A stretch of 64,000 nucleotides of DNA from Streptomyces cupreus (GTDB lineage Bacteria > Actinomycetota > Actinomycetes > Streptomycetales > Streptomycetaceae): positions 34,157 through 98,156 of the forward strand of contig NZ_JACMSF010000034.1 in assembly GCF_014257025.1 (NCBI RefSeq), read 5' to 3'. The stretch's first letter is position 1, and each line of letters opens with the position of its first letter. Of this stretch, positions 42,126-50,773 are shown in pieces. The notes beneath the pieces are model-generated. The model saw only the letters and a program-made list of their open reading frames with translations. It was not told where the DNA came from and did not search any database. The position numbers and the translations under genes are program-made.

Positions 42126-43949
42126 ATGTTCACCACCCGCCCCATGCTCCAGGGCACCTTCGGCATGGTGTCGTCGACCCACTGGCTGGCCTCCCAGTCG
42201 GCGATGGCCGTCCTGGAGGACGGCGGCAACGCCTACGACGCGGCAGTCGCGGGGGCGTTCGTGCTGCATGTCGTCGAGCCGCACCTCAACGGACCGGCCG
42301 GTGAGGTCCCGATCCTGCTCGCCCCGGCGGGCGGTGAGGTGCAAGTGCTGTGCGGACAGGGCGTCACCCCGGCCGGCGCGACCGTCGCGCACTACCGAGG
42401 GCTCGGCCTGGAGCTGGTCCCCGGCACCGGACCCCTCGCCGCCGCCGTACCCGGAGCCTTCGACGCCTGGATGCTGCTGCTCCGGGACCACGGCACCAAG
42501 TCCCTCGCCGACGTGCTCAAGTACGCCGTCGGGTACGCGGAACACGGGCACGCGCCCGTGGAGAACGTCGGCGCCACCGTCGAGGCCGTACGCGAGCTGT
42601 TCGAGACGGAGTGGACGTCTTCGGCGCAGGTGTATCTGCCGGACGGTCGGGCGCCGCGCCCTGGACGGCTCTTGCGCAACCCCGCCCTCGCCGCCACCTG
42701 GAAGCGGCTGCTGGCAGAGGTGGCCGGGGCGGGTGACCGGGAGGCGCAGATCGAGGCGGCCCGGGAGGTGTGGCGCACCGGGTTCATCGCCGAGGCGCTC
42801 GTCCGGCAGGCCGAGCGGCCCACGCTGGACACCAGCGGCGAGCACCACACCGGCACCCTCACCGCCGACGACCTCGCCGGCTGGTCCGCGACGTACGAGG
42901 CGCCGGTGACGTACGACTGGAACGGCTGGACCCTGTGCAAGCCCGGCCCCTGGAGCCAGGGCCCGGTGCTGCTCCAGCAGCTCGCACTGCTCCCCGCCGA
43001 GCTGCCGCGCTACGGCTCCGCCGCATACGTCCACCTGCTGGTCGAGGGCTGCAAGCTCGCCATGGCCGACCGCGAGGCCTGGTACGGGGACGCGGCCGAG
43101 GTCCCGGTCGCGGACCTTCTGTCCGCCCAGTACAACGCGGGGCGGCGGGCGCTCGTGGGCGACAAGGCCTCCCATGAGCTGCGGCCCGGCAGCCCCGGGG
43201 GCCGCAGTGCCCGTCTGAGCGCGCACGCGCGCGTGGTGGTCGACGACGCGTCCTTCCGGGCGCCGGGCGCCGGTGAGCCCACGGTCGCGCGGCACTCCGC
43301 CGCACCCGTGCCCGGCGAGCCGGAGGTGGGCGGTGACGGGGCCACCCGCGGCGACACCTGCCACCTGGACGTCGTCGACCGCTGGGGCAACATGATCTCG
43401 GCCACGCCCAGCGGCGGCTGGCTCCAGTCCAACCCGGTCGCGCCCGAGCTGGGCTTCCCGCTCGGCACCCGGCTCCAGATGACCTGGCTGGAGGAGGGAC
43501 TGCCGGCCTCACTGACGCCCGGGCGCCGCCCCCGCACCACGCTCACGCCCTCGCTCGCCCTGCGCGACGGGGAGCCGGTCCTGGCGTTCGGCACGCCCGG
43601 CGGCGACCAGCAGGACCAGTGGCAACTGCACTTCTTCCTGGCCGTGGCGCTGCGCGAGCCGGTGCGCGGCGGCCTCGACCTCCAGGGCGCGATCGACGCC
43701 CCGAACTGGCACAACGACAGCTTCCCCGCCTCCTTCCACCCGCGCGGAACGCGGCCGGGGAGCGTGACGGTGGAATCCCGCATGGGCGCCGAGGTGATCG
43801 AGGAGCTGGTCAGGCGGGGGCACCGGGTGACGGTCGGCGAGCCCTGGTCGGAAGGGCGGCTGTGCGCGGTCGCACGGGATCCGCGGACCGGGGTGCTGTC
43901 GGCGGGGGCCAATCCGCGGGGGATGCAGGGGTACGCGGTGGGACGGTGA
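42126..43949 (+). CDS. GGT-like N-terminal-nucleophile hydrolase, cytoplasmic
   Basis: A 607-residue gamma-glutamyltransferase-family protein without a signal peptide. Signatures are DGGNAYDAAVAGAFVLHVVE, GPAGEVPILL (in place of the usual GGGGF), the nucleophile Thr in RGDTCHLDVVDRWGN and LTPGRRPRTTLTPSLAL. ATG 42126 is chosen because the conserved region begins just after it (MFTTRPMLQGTFGMVSSTHW). The subgroup is distinct from the secreted GGT at 14048 and may act on other gamma-glutamyl or amide substrates. It is probably autoprocessed at the Thr. Confidence 0.88.
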   Translation: MFTTRPMLQGTFGMVSSTHWLASQSAMAVLEDGGNAYDAAVAGAFVLHVVEPHLNGPAGEVPILLAPAGGEVQVLCGQGVTPAGATVAHYRGLGLELVPGTGPLAAAVPGAFDAWMLLLRDHGTKSLADVLKYAVGYAEHGHAPVENVGATVEAVRELFETEWTSSAQVYLPDGRAPRPGRLLRNPALAATWKRLLAEVAGAGDREAQIEAAREVWRTGFIAEALVRQAERPTLDTSGEHHTGTLTADDLAGWSATYEAPVTYDWNGWTLCKPGPWSQGPVLLQQLALLPAELPRYGSAAYVHLLVEGCKLAMADREAWYGDAAEVPVADLLSAQYNAGRRALVGDKASHELRPGSPGGRSARLSAHARVVVDDASFRAPGAGEPTVARHSAAPVPGEPEVGGDGATRGDTCHLDVVDRWGNMISATPSGGWLQSNPVAPELGFPLGTRLQMTWLEEGLPASLTPGRRPRTTLTPSLALRDGEPVLAFGTPGGDQQDQWQLHFFLAVALREPVRGGLDLQGAIDAPNWHNDSFPASFHPRGTRPGSVTVESRMGAEVIEELVRRGHRVTVGEPWSEGRLCAVARDPRTGVLSAGANPRGMQGYAVGR

Positions 43950-44072
43950 GGGGCGGGGGCGCTTGTCGAGGGCCGTGGGGGCGCCCGTCGCGAACCCGCC
44001 TGTTCACGCCGATTCCACCCGGCATACACCGGACGGGCGGGGATTGTCAGTGCGGCGTGCTCTCATGGAGAC

Positions 44073-44921
44073 ATGATCGTAGACACGGAAACCATCGACG
44101 AGTTTCTCGCTCGGCACGCCTCAGACGTGGAGGAAGCCGTCCGCCAGGCCGCCGCTCAGGAGATCATGCCGCGCTGGCGCACGCTCGCCGCGCACGAGGT
44201 CGACCAGAAGAACGGACCGCACGACCTGGTGACGGACGCGGACCGCAGGGCCGAGCAGTACCTCACCGAAGTGCTCGGCGCGCTCCTGCCCGGCTCCGTC
44301 GTGGTCGGCGAGGAGGCGGTGCACGCCGACCCCGCGACCTACGGGGCGATCCAGGGCACGGCACCCGTCTGGATCGTCGACCCCGTCGACGGCACCCGCC
44401 AGTTCGTGCACGGCGTCCCCGGGTTCTGCACCCTGGTCGCGCTGGTGCAGGGCGGCGAACTGCTCGCCTCCTGGACCTACGCCCCGGCCCGCGACCAACT
44501 CGCCACCGCGATACGCGGCCAGGGCGCCTACCTCGACGGCGAGCGGCTGCACACCGGCGTGCCGGAACCCGGCCGGGACCTCCGCGTGGCCACCTCCCAC
44601 CCGGACTACACCACCGACGAGCAGAAGCACGCCCTGCGCGGCGTGTGGGCGGACGGCGTCGCGCCGCGCGCCTGTGGCTCGGCGGGCCTGGAGTATCTCG
44701 CCATCGCCCGGGGCGAGTTGGACGCCGTCGCGTTCAGCTGGGAGGCGGCATGGGATCACGCGGCGGGCCTGCTGCTGGTCGAGGAGGCGGGCGGCGCCCA
44801 CCTGACCCTGACCGGCGAGCCGTTCCGCGTGACCGGCGGCAACGCCCTGCCGTTCACGGCGGCCCGCGACGCGGCCACCGCGAGTCGGGTTCGGGAACTT
44901 CTGCGGCGAGGGCCGGCCTGA
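44073..44921 (+). CDS. Inositol monophosphatase-family phosphatase
   Basis: A 282-residue Mg2+/Li+-type phosphatase. It has the metal site VTDADRRAEQYL, GEEAV, then WIVDPVDGTRQFVHG and the C-terminal WEAAWDHAAGLLLVEEAGG. Members act on inositol phosphate, histidinol phosphate or PAP; the sequence does not decide among these. It ends just before the intergenic repeat at 44930. Confidence 0.9.
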   Translation: MIVDTETIDEFLARHASDVEEAVRQAAAQEIMPRWRTLAAHEVDQKNGPHDLVTDADRRAEQYLTEVLGALLPGSVVVGEEAVHADPATYGAIQGTAPVWIVDPVDGTRQFVHGVPGFCTLVALVQGGELLASWTYAPARDQLATAIRGQGAYLDGERLHTGVPEPGRDLRVATSHPDYTTDEQKHALRGVWADGVAPRACGSAGLEYLAIARGELDAVAFSWEAAWDHAAGLLLVEEAGGAHLTLTGEPFRVTGGNALPFTAARDAATASRVRELLRRGPA

Positions 44922-44929
44922 ACCGACCC

Positions 44930-45001
44930 GGGGGCGCGGGGCTGTATCGATATGCGGCTCCGCCGCGTGGGCGCGATCAACCCCCACCCTCCCGCGCCCG
45001 C
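44930..45001. repeat. Streptomyces-type intergenic repeat with foldback structure
   Basis: The sequence begins GGGGGCGCGGGGCTGTATCG and ends with CCCGCGCCCG. The ends pair (44932-44940 with 44991-44999) and an inner hairpin GCGGC-TCC-GCCGC forms at 44954-44966. I recall near-identical units in many intergenic regions of Streptomyces genomes. It lies just after the phosphatase gene, where it may terminate transcription. Confidence 0.6.
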
Positions 45002-45084
45002 GAACAACTGATCGGCCCGAGCTCTCAGGCGTACCCGTCATATGCTGACAGTGAGTGGCCATCGGCTGACGAAGGGGTCCGAAG

Positions 45085-46503
45085 GTGCCGTCGATGCTCG
45101 ATGCGGTCGTGGTGGGTGCGGGGCCGAACGGACTGACCGCTGCCGTGGAGCTGGCCCGGCGCGGCTTCTCCGTGGCCCTGTTCGAGGCGCGTGACACCGT
45201 CGGCGGGGGAGCCCGTACCGAGGAGCTCACCCTCCCCGGGTTCCGCCACGACCCGTGTTCGGCGGCGCATCCGCTCGGCGTCAACTCCCCGGCGTTCCGC
45301 GCCCTCCCGCTGGAGCGGTACGGCCTGGAGTGGCTGCACGCCGAACTGCCCATGGCACACCCGTTCCCCGACGGCACCGCCGCCGTGCTCTCCCGCTCGG
45401 TCGGTGAGACGGCCGCCTCGTTCGGGGCACGGGACGCGGGGGCGTACCGCAGGCTGGTCCAGCCCTTCCTGCCCCACTGGGACAACCTGGCCCGGGACTT
45501 CATGTCCCTGCCGCTGACCGCGCTGCCCCGCGACCCGGTCACCCTCGCCCGCTTCGGCCTGGTCGGACTGCCTCCGTCGACCTGGCTGACGCGCCGCTTC
45601 CAGGGGGAGCGCGCCAAGACCCTGTTCGCCGGTCTCGTGGCCCATGTGATGGCCCCGCTGAACGGCTTCGCCACCGGCGCCGTCGGACTGGTCTTCGCCC
45701 TGGCCGCGCACGCCCGGGGCTGGCCGGTGGCCCGGGGCGGCTCCCAGTCGATCTCGGACGCGCTCGCCGCGTATCTGAAGGACCTCGGCGGCTCGATCCA
45801 CACCGACTACGAAGTCAAACGCCTCGACGACCTGCCACCCGCGCGCGCGTACGTCTTCGACACCTCACCCACGGCCCTGGCCCGGATCGCCGACCTCGGC
45901 CGCTACTACGAGCGGTACCGGTACGGCGCGGGCGTCTTCAAGATCGACTACGCGCTGGACGGGCCGGTCCCATGGACCGCGCCGGAGGCCCGCCGTGCGG
46001 GGACGGTGCAGATCGGCGCCGACAGCGCGGAGATCGGCACCGCCCTGCGCGCCGCGTCCCGGGAGGGCCGGGCGCCCGACCGGCCGTTCATGATCACGGT
46101 CCAGCCCAGTGTCGTCGACCCGGGCCGGGCCCCCGCCGGCAAACACGTCTTCTGGGCGTACGCCCATGTGCCCAACGGCTGGACCGGCGACCTCACCGAC
46201 GCGATCGAACGCCAACTGGAGCGCTACGCCCCGGGTTTCCGCGACCGTGTCCTCGCCCGTGCCACGGCGGGCCCGCCCGAACTCGCCGCCCGCAACGCCA
46301 ACTACGTCGGCGGCGACATCGGCTCCGGCGCGGCCTCCGGACTCCAGCTCCTGCTCCGCCCCAGACTGTCCCTGTTCCCGTACAGCACCCCGCATCCGGC
46401 GGTCTTCATCTGCTCCTCCGCCACCCCGCCCGGACCCGGCGTGCACGGGATGTCGGGGCACAACGCGGCGAAGGCCGTCTGGAGAAGACTGAGGCAGACA
46501 TGA
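45085..46503 (+). CDS. FAD-dependent oxidoreductase (phytoene-desaturase-like)
   Basis: A 472-residue NAD(P)/FAD protein of the CrtI/amine-oxidase superfamily. It starts with VGAGPNGLTAAVELARRG, then the FAD loop GGGARTEELTLPGF and the C-terminal FAD motif ICSSATPPGPGVHGMSGHNA. It resembles pyridine-nucleotide-disulfide-like proteins widespread in actinomycetes rather than true carotenoid desaturases, and no carotenoid genes are nearby. Either GTG 45085 (GAAGGGG ahead) or ATG 45094 (GAAGG ahead) could be the start. The stop overlaps the macrodomain gene by 4 bases. Confidence 0.88.
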   Translation: MPSMLDAVVVGAGPNGLTAAVELARRGFSVALFEARDTVGGGARTEELTLPGFRHDPCSAAHPLGVNSPAFRALPLERYGLEWLHAELPMAHPFPDGTAAVLSRSVGETAASFGARDAGAYRRLVQPFLPHWDNLARDFMSLPLTALPRDPVTLARFGLVGLPPSTWLTRRFQGERAKTLFAGLVAHVMAPLNGFATGAVGLVFALAAHARGWPVARGGSQSISDALAAYLKDLGGSIHTDYEVKRLDDLPPARAYVFDTSPTALARIADLGRYYERYRYGAGVFKIDYALDGPVPWTAPEARRAGTVQIGADSAEIGTALRAASREGRAPDRPFMITVQPSVVDPGRAPAGKHVFWAYAHVPNGWTGDLTDAIERQLERYAPGFRDRVLARATAGPPELAARNANYVGGDIGSGAASGLQLLLRPRLSLFPYSTPHPAVFICSSATPPGPGVHGMSGHNAAKAVWRRLRQT

Positions 46504-47009
46504 CCACCATCACGCTCGTCCAGGGCGACATCACACGGCAGACCGCCGACGCCATCGTCAACGCCGCCAACTCCTCGCTGCTCGGCGGAGGCGGTGTGGA
46601 CGGCGCCATCCACCGCCGGGGCGGTCCCGCGATCCTGGAGGAGTGCCGCAAGCTGCGCGCCTCCCACTACGGCAAGGGCCTGCCGACGGGCAAGGCGGTC
46701 GCCACGACGGCCGGCGAACTGGACGCCCGCTGGGTGATCCACACCGTCGGCCCCGTCTTCAGCCAGAGCGAGGACCGCTCCGACCTCCTCGCCTCCTGCT
46801 ACCGAGAATCCCTGCGCGTCGCCGACGAGCTGGGCGCCCGCACGGTCGCCTTCCCGGCCGTCTCCACCGGCGTCTACCGCTGGCCGATGGACGACGCGGC
46901 GCGTATCGCGGTGGAAACGGTACGCACGGCGCAGACGTCGGTCGAGGAGATCACGTTCGTCCTCTTCGACGAACAGGCATACGACGCCTTCGACCGACAG
47001 CTCCACTAG
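46500..47009 (+). CDS. Macrodomain protein (O-acetyl-ADP-ribose deacetylase type)
   Basis: A 169-residue stand-alone macrodomain of the YmdB/MacroD class. It has the ADP-ribose loops IVNAANSSLLGGGGVDGAIH, then GPAILEECRKL, and PAVSTGVYRWPMDDA. Asn and Asp of the active site are in AANSSLL and GVDGAIH. It would hydrolyse O-acetyl-ADP-ribose or mono-ADP-ribosyl groups in the cytosol. It is translationally coupled to the FAD oxidoreductase. A SIR2 gene, which makes O-acetyl-ADP-ribose, lies 6 kb to the right. Confidence 0.93.
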   Translation: MTTITLVQGDITRQTADAIVNAANSSLLGGGGVDGAIHRRGGPAILEECRKLRASHYGKGLPTGKAVATTAGELDARWVIHTVGPVFSQSEDRSDLLASCYRESLRVADELGARTVAFPAVSTGVYRWPMDDAARIAVETVRTAQTSVEEITFVLFDEQAYDAFDRQLH

Positions 47010-47107
47010 ACGACACCGCTTCCCCTCACCCGGACGGCCCGCCCACGGTCGCCTCCCTCCAGCCCACGGGGTCTGCTGACCACAGTGGAGCAGGAGGGAG
47101 CACGGGC

Positions 47108-48391
47108 ATGGCGGGTGACGGGGACCCCTCGGGCGCCGAGCAGTCGGAACTCGATGGGCTGCGGGCCCGCGTCGCGGCCCTGGAGGCCGAGCGTGCCGCG
47201 CGTCCGGAACGGCACCGGGTCAAGTCGCTGCTCGCCGCCGTGCTGATCGTCCTCGGCTGCATCCTCGCCCCGCTGGGCGCCGTCGCCGCGTGGACCGCTG
47301 ACATCGCGGGCGACACCGACCGTTACGTCGACACGGTCGAGCCGCTCGCCCGTGACCGGGACATCCAGAACGCCGTCGCGAACCGGGTCACCGACGCCGT
47401 GATGAGCCGCCTCGACCTGACCGCGCTGCTCTCCCAGACCCCGGCCGCGGACCGGCCGCTGGTGGAGAAGGCACTCGGCAGACTGGGCCCCTCGCTGGAG
47501 GCCGCGGTCGCCAGCTTCGTGCACGACAAGGCGCAGGCGGTCGTCGCCTCGGACGCCTTCGACAGGATCTGGACCGAGGCGAACCGCCTGGCCCACGACA
47601 CCGTCGTGAAGGCACTGACCGGCGAAGGCGGCGGCGCCGTGAAGGTCGAGGGCGACGCGGTGACCCTGGACCTCGGTCCGGTCGTCGAACGGGTCAAGGA
47701 GCGCCTCGTCGACGAGGGCATGACCGTGGCCGGGAACATCCCCGAGATCCATACCGAGATCACGGTCGTGCACTCGGAGGACATCGGCCGGGCCCGTACG
47801 GGGTTCCGGCTGCTCCAACTCATCGGATTCTGGCTCCCCGTCATCTCGGTCGCTCTGATCGCGGGCGGCGTACTGCTCGCCGCGCACCGCCGCAAGGCGC
47901 TCATCGCCGGCGCGCTCGGCTTCGCCTTCGCCGTGGGCCTGCTCGGCATCGCCCTGACCGTCTTCCGCGCGGTGTACCTGGACGCCCTGCCCTCCGGCGT
48001 CTCCCAGCCCGCCGCCGAGTCGGTGTACGACATCCTGATCCGCTTCCTGCGTACCAGCGTGCGGGTGGCGGTCGTCCTCGGTGTGGTGGTCGCCCTCGCC
48101 GCCTGGCTCACCGGACCCGGCCGCCGGGCCCGGTTCGTACGGCAGATGTGGCACTCGGGCATCGGCGCCGTCCGCTCGACAGCCGAACGGGCGGGAATGC
48201 GCACCGGCCGGGTGGGACACTTCGTCCACCGCCACCGCACCTGGATCTCCTGGCTGCTGGTGGCCGCGGTCGTCCTGACGTTCGCCCTGTGGCCGTACCC
48301 GACCGGCTGGGTCGTCGTCGGCCTGGCCCTCACCCTGCTCTTCGCCCTCGCGGTCGTCGACTTCGTGGCCGAGGACGAGGCTACGACGTAG
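47108..48391 (+). CDS. Integral membrane protein of unknown function
   Basis: A 427-residue protein with a short coiled N-terminus (ELDGLRARVAALEAERAARP). The first hydrophobic helix (LLAAVLIVLGCILAPLGAVA) is followed by a large extracytoplasmic domain (about residues 65-235). Several more helices follow (LIGFWLPVISVALIAGGVLL, LIAGALGFAFAVGLLGIALT and two more near the C-terminus). It is of a type common in Streptomyces, with no enzyme motif. ATG 47108 has GGAG 7 bases ahead. It is convergent with nmtR; their stops are 3 bases apart. Confidence 0.78.
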   Translation: MAGDGDPSGAEQSELDGLRARVAALEAERAARPERHRVKSLLAAVLIVLGCILAPLGAVAAWTADIAGDTDRYVDTVEPLARDRDIQNAVANRVTDAVMSRLDLTALLSQTPAADRPLVEKALGRLGPSLEAAVASFVHDKAQAVVASDAFDRIWTEANRLAHDTVVKALTGEGGGAVKVEGDAVTLDLGPVVERVKERLVDEGMTVAGNIPEIHTEITVVHSEDIGRARTGFRLLQLIGFWLPVISVALIAGGVLLAAHRRKALIAGALGFAFAVGLLGIALTVFRAVYLDALPSGVSQPAAESVYDILIRFLRTSVRVAVVLGVVVALAAWLTGPGRRARFVRQMWHSGIGAVRSTAERAGMRTGRVGHFVHRHRTWISWLLVAAVVLTFALWPYPTGWVVVGLALTLLFALAVVDFVAEDEATT

Positions 48392-48394
48392 CCC

Positions 48395-48751
48395 TCACTC
48401 CGTTACGTCGCTGATCCCCAGCCGCAGATGCTCCACGTGATAGACGGCCTGGTCGAGGAGTTCGGCGACATGGTGGTCGTGCAACGCGTACACCACCGAC
48501 CGGCCGCGCCGCTCGCCCAGCACCAGGCCCAGATTGCGCAGCAGCCGCAGCTGGTGCGAGCAGGCGGACTGCTCCATGCCCACCTCGGCGGCCAACTCGG
48601 TGGCCGGCAGCGGGCCTTCGCGCAGCCGCGCGAGGATCAGCAGCCGGGAGGGGGTGGACAGGGCCTGGAGGGTGGTCGCCACCTTCGCGACATTGTCCGC
48701 GTCCAGGCGCACGCGCTCTTCGTCGGTGGTGGTGACGGCTCCATGACCCAT
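48395..48751 (-). CDS. nmtR: NmtR-like nickel/cobalt-sensing ArsR-family repressor
   Basis: A 118-residue winged-helix repressor. The recognition region is ELAAEVGMEQSACSHQLRLL. The helix-5 metal site has D-x-H, H and H spaced as in NmtR (LHDHHVAELLDQAVYHVEHL). The N-terminus MGHG also matches NmtR, where N-terminal residues contribute ligands for Ni(II). A TAGGAT -10 box ends 6 bases before ATG 48751, so the mRNA is probably leaderless. It is divergent from a P1B-4 ATPase gene over a shared palindrome, the same pairing as nmtR-ctpJ of mycobacteria. Confidence 0.88.
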   Translation of the reverse strand: MGHGAVTTTDEERVRLDADNVAKVATTLQALSTPSRLLILARLREGPLPATELAAEVGMEQSACSHQLRLLRNLGLVLGERRGRSVVYALHDHHVAELLDQAVYHVEHLRLGISDVTE

Positions 48752-48757
48752 GGGCGT

Positions 48758-48812
48758 ATCCTACTCATCACACATGAACAGATGAATGGGTCTTCATGTG
48801 TTCCTGTATGGT
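48758..48812. promoter_or_regulatory. Shared NmtR operator and divergent promoters
   Basis: ACACATGAA (48770-48778) and TTCATGTGT (48793-48801) form a perfect 9-bp inverted repeat, and a shorter ATGAACAGATGAAT lies at its left. The minus-strand TAGGAT -10 box (48758-48763) and a plus-strand TATGGT box (48807-48812) flank it, so a bound repressor covers both promoters. The arms match the AT-rich dyads bound by SmtB/NmtR proteins. Confidence 0.75.
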
Positions 48813-48819
48813 GGCCCGC

Positions 48820-50724
48820 GTGTCCACCACACTCGTCCCCACCTACGCCCCCGCACCCGCCCCGACGGCCCCCCGCCGCCGCACCCGGATCCTCGCCCTG
48901 CCCGAGGCCCGCTGGGCGCTCGCCGCGACCGTCGCCTTTCTGCTGGGCCTCGCCCTCGACCTGACCGGCGCGCCCGCCTGGGCCTTCGGTCCGCTGTATG
49001 CCGTCGCCTATGCCGCGGGCGGCTGGGAGCCCGCCCTCGAAGGGCTGCGGGCGCTGCGCGAGAAGACCCTCGACGTCGACCTGCTGATGATCGTCGCGGC
49101 GCTCGGCGCGGCCGCGATCGGCCAGGTCCTCGACGGTGCCCTGCTGATCGTCATCTTCGCCACCTCCGGCGCCCTGGAGGCCCTGGCCACCGCCCGCACC
49201 GCCGACTCCGTGCGCGGCCTGCTCGACCTCGCGCCCACCACCGCCACCCGGGTCACCGACGCTGGCGAGGAGACCGTACCGGCCGCCGAACTCGCCGTCG
49301 GCGACGTGCTGTTGATCCGCCCCGGTGAGCGCATCGGCGCCGACGGCCGGGTCCTGGACGGCACCAGCGAGGCCGACGAGGCCACCATCACCGGCGAGCC
49401 CCTCCCGGTCGTCAAGCGCCCCGGCGACGAGGTCTTCGCGGGCACCCTCAACGGCGCCGGCGCCCTGAGCGTCAGCGTCGAGCGCGACCCCGCCGACTCG
49501 GTGATCGCCCGCATCGTCACCCTGGTCGAGGAGGCGTCCCGCACCAAGGCGCCGACGCAGCTGTTCATCGAGAAGATCGAGCAGCGCTATGCCGTGGGCA
49601 TCGTGATCGCCACCCTCACGGTCTTCGGCGTGCCGCTCGCGTTCGGCGCCGATCTCACCGGCGCCCTGCTGCGGGCCATGACCTTCATGATCGTCGCCTC
49701 CCCGTGCGCGGTGGTCCTCGCGACCATGCCGCCGCTGCTGTCCGCCATCGCCAACGCCGGCCGGCACGGCGTCCTGGTCAAGTCGGCCGTCGCCATGGAA
49801 CGCCTCGGCGAGATCGACACCGCCGCCCTCGACAAGACAGGCACCCTCACCGAAGGCGCCCCCGAGGTGACCGCCGTGCACCCGCTGGCGGAGTCCGGTC
49901 TCGACGAGGACGCCCTGCTGGCGCTGGCCGCATCCGCCGAACACCCCAGCGAGCACCCGCTGGCCCGGGCGATCGTCGCCGCCGCCCGCACCCGTGGCCT
50001 CGCCCTGGCGCCCGCCGAGGAATTCACCGCCACCCCGGGACAGGGCGTCACCGCCACCGTCGAGGGGCGCGTGGTGAGCGTGGGCCGTGCCGACGTCGAC
50101 AGCGACGCCACCGCCGTGGAAGTGACCCGGGACGGCAAGCCCCTCGGCACCCTCACCCTCACCGACCGCCTGCGCGCCGAGGCCCCCGCCACCACGGCCG
50201 CCCTCACCTCCCTGACCGGCACCGCCCCCGTCCTGCTCACCGGCGACAACGCCGGCGCCGCCGCCCGGGTCGCCGAGGCCACGGGGCTCACCGACGTCCG
50301 CGCGGGCCTGCTCCCCGAGGACAAGGTCGACGCCGTACGCGCCCTTCAGGGCCAGGGCCGCAAGGTGCTCTTCGTCGGCGACGGCGTCAACGACGCCCCC
50401 GCCCTCGCCGCCGCCCACTCCGGCATCGCCATGGGCCGCGCGGGCTCCGACCTGGCCCTGGAGACGGCGGCCGCGGTGATCGTGCGGGACGAGCTGACGA
50501 CCGTGCCCGCGGTGGTACGGCTGTCCCGGGCCGCCCGCAGGCTGGTCGTGCAGAATCTGGTGATCGCGGGCGTCTTCATCACCGGCCTCGTGCTGTGGGA
50601 CCTGATCGGACACCTTCCGCTGCCGCTCGGCGTGGCGGGTCACGAGGGCTCGACCGTGCTGGTCGGCCTCAACGGACTGCGCCTTCTGCGCGAATCGGCA
50701 TGGGCGCAGGACCGCCGAGGTTGA
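48820..50724 (+). CDS. P1B-4-type heavy-metal ATPase (CtpJ/CtpD-like)
   Basis: A 634-residue metal exporter. It has the A-domain TGEPLPV, the membrane motif SPC (IVASPCAVVLAT), the phosphorylation site DKTGTLTEG, HP in SEHPLARAI and the hinge GDGVNDAPA. HEGST (GVAGHEGSTVLVGLNG) near the C-terminus is the mark of P1B-4 ATPases, which export Co2+, Ni2+, Zn2+ or Fe2+. There is no N-terminal metal-binding domain. GTG 48820 (VSTTLVPTYA) lies 7 bases after a TATGGT box and fits a leaderless start. ATG 48796 is open but lies inside the operator. Confidence 0.9.
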   Translation: MSTTLVPTYAPAPAPTAPRRRTRILALPEARWALAATVAFLLGLALDLTGAPAWAFGPLYAVAYAAGGWEPALEGLRALREKTLDVDLLMIVAALGAAAIGQVLDGALLIVIFATSGALEALATARTADSVRGLLDLAPTTATRVTDAGEETVPAAELAVGDVLLIRPGERIGADGRVLDGTSEADEATITGEPLPVVKRPGDEVFAGTLNGAGALSVSVERDPADSVIARIVTLVEEASRTKAPTQLFIEKIEQRYAVGIVIATLTVFGVPLAFGADLTGALLRAMTFMIVASPCAVVLATMPPLLSAIANAGRHGVLVKSAVAMERLGEIDTAALDKTGTLTEGAPEVTAVHPLAESGLDEDALLALAASAEHPSEHPLARAIVAAARTRGLALAPAEEFTATPGQGVTATVEGRVVSVGRADVDSDATAVEVTRDGKPLGTLTLTDRLRAEAPATTAALTSLTGTAPVLLTGDNAGAAARVAEATGLTDVRAGLLPEDKVDAVRALQGQGRKVLFVGDGVNDAPALAAAHSGIAMGRAGSDLALETAAAVIVRDELTTVPAVVRLSRAARRLVVQNLVIAGVFITGLVLWDLIGHLPLPLGVAGHEGSTVLVGLNGLRLLRESAWAQDRRG

Positions 50725-50773
50725 TGTCGGATTCTCGCCAGCCCTCCCTCGGTGCGTGGTCGATGCTGGACGC

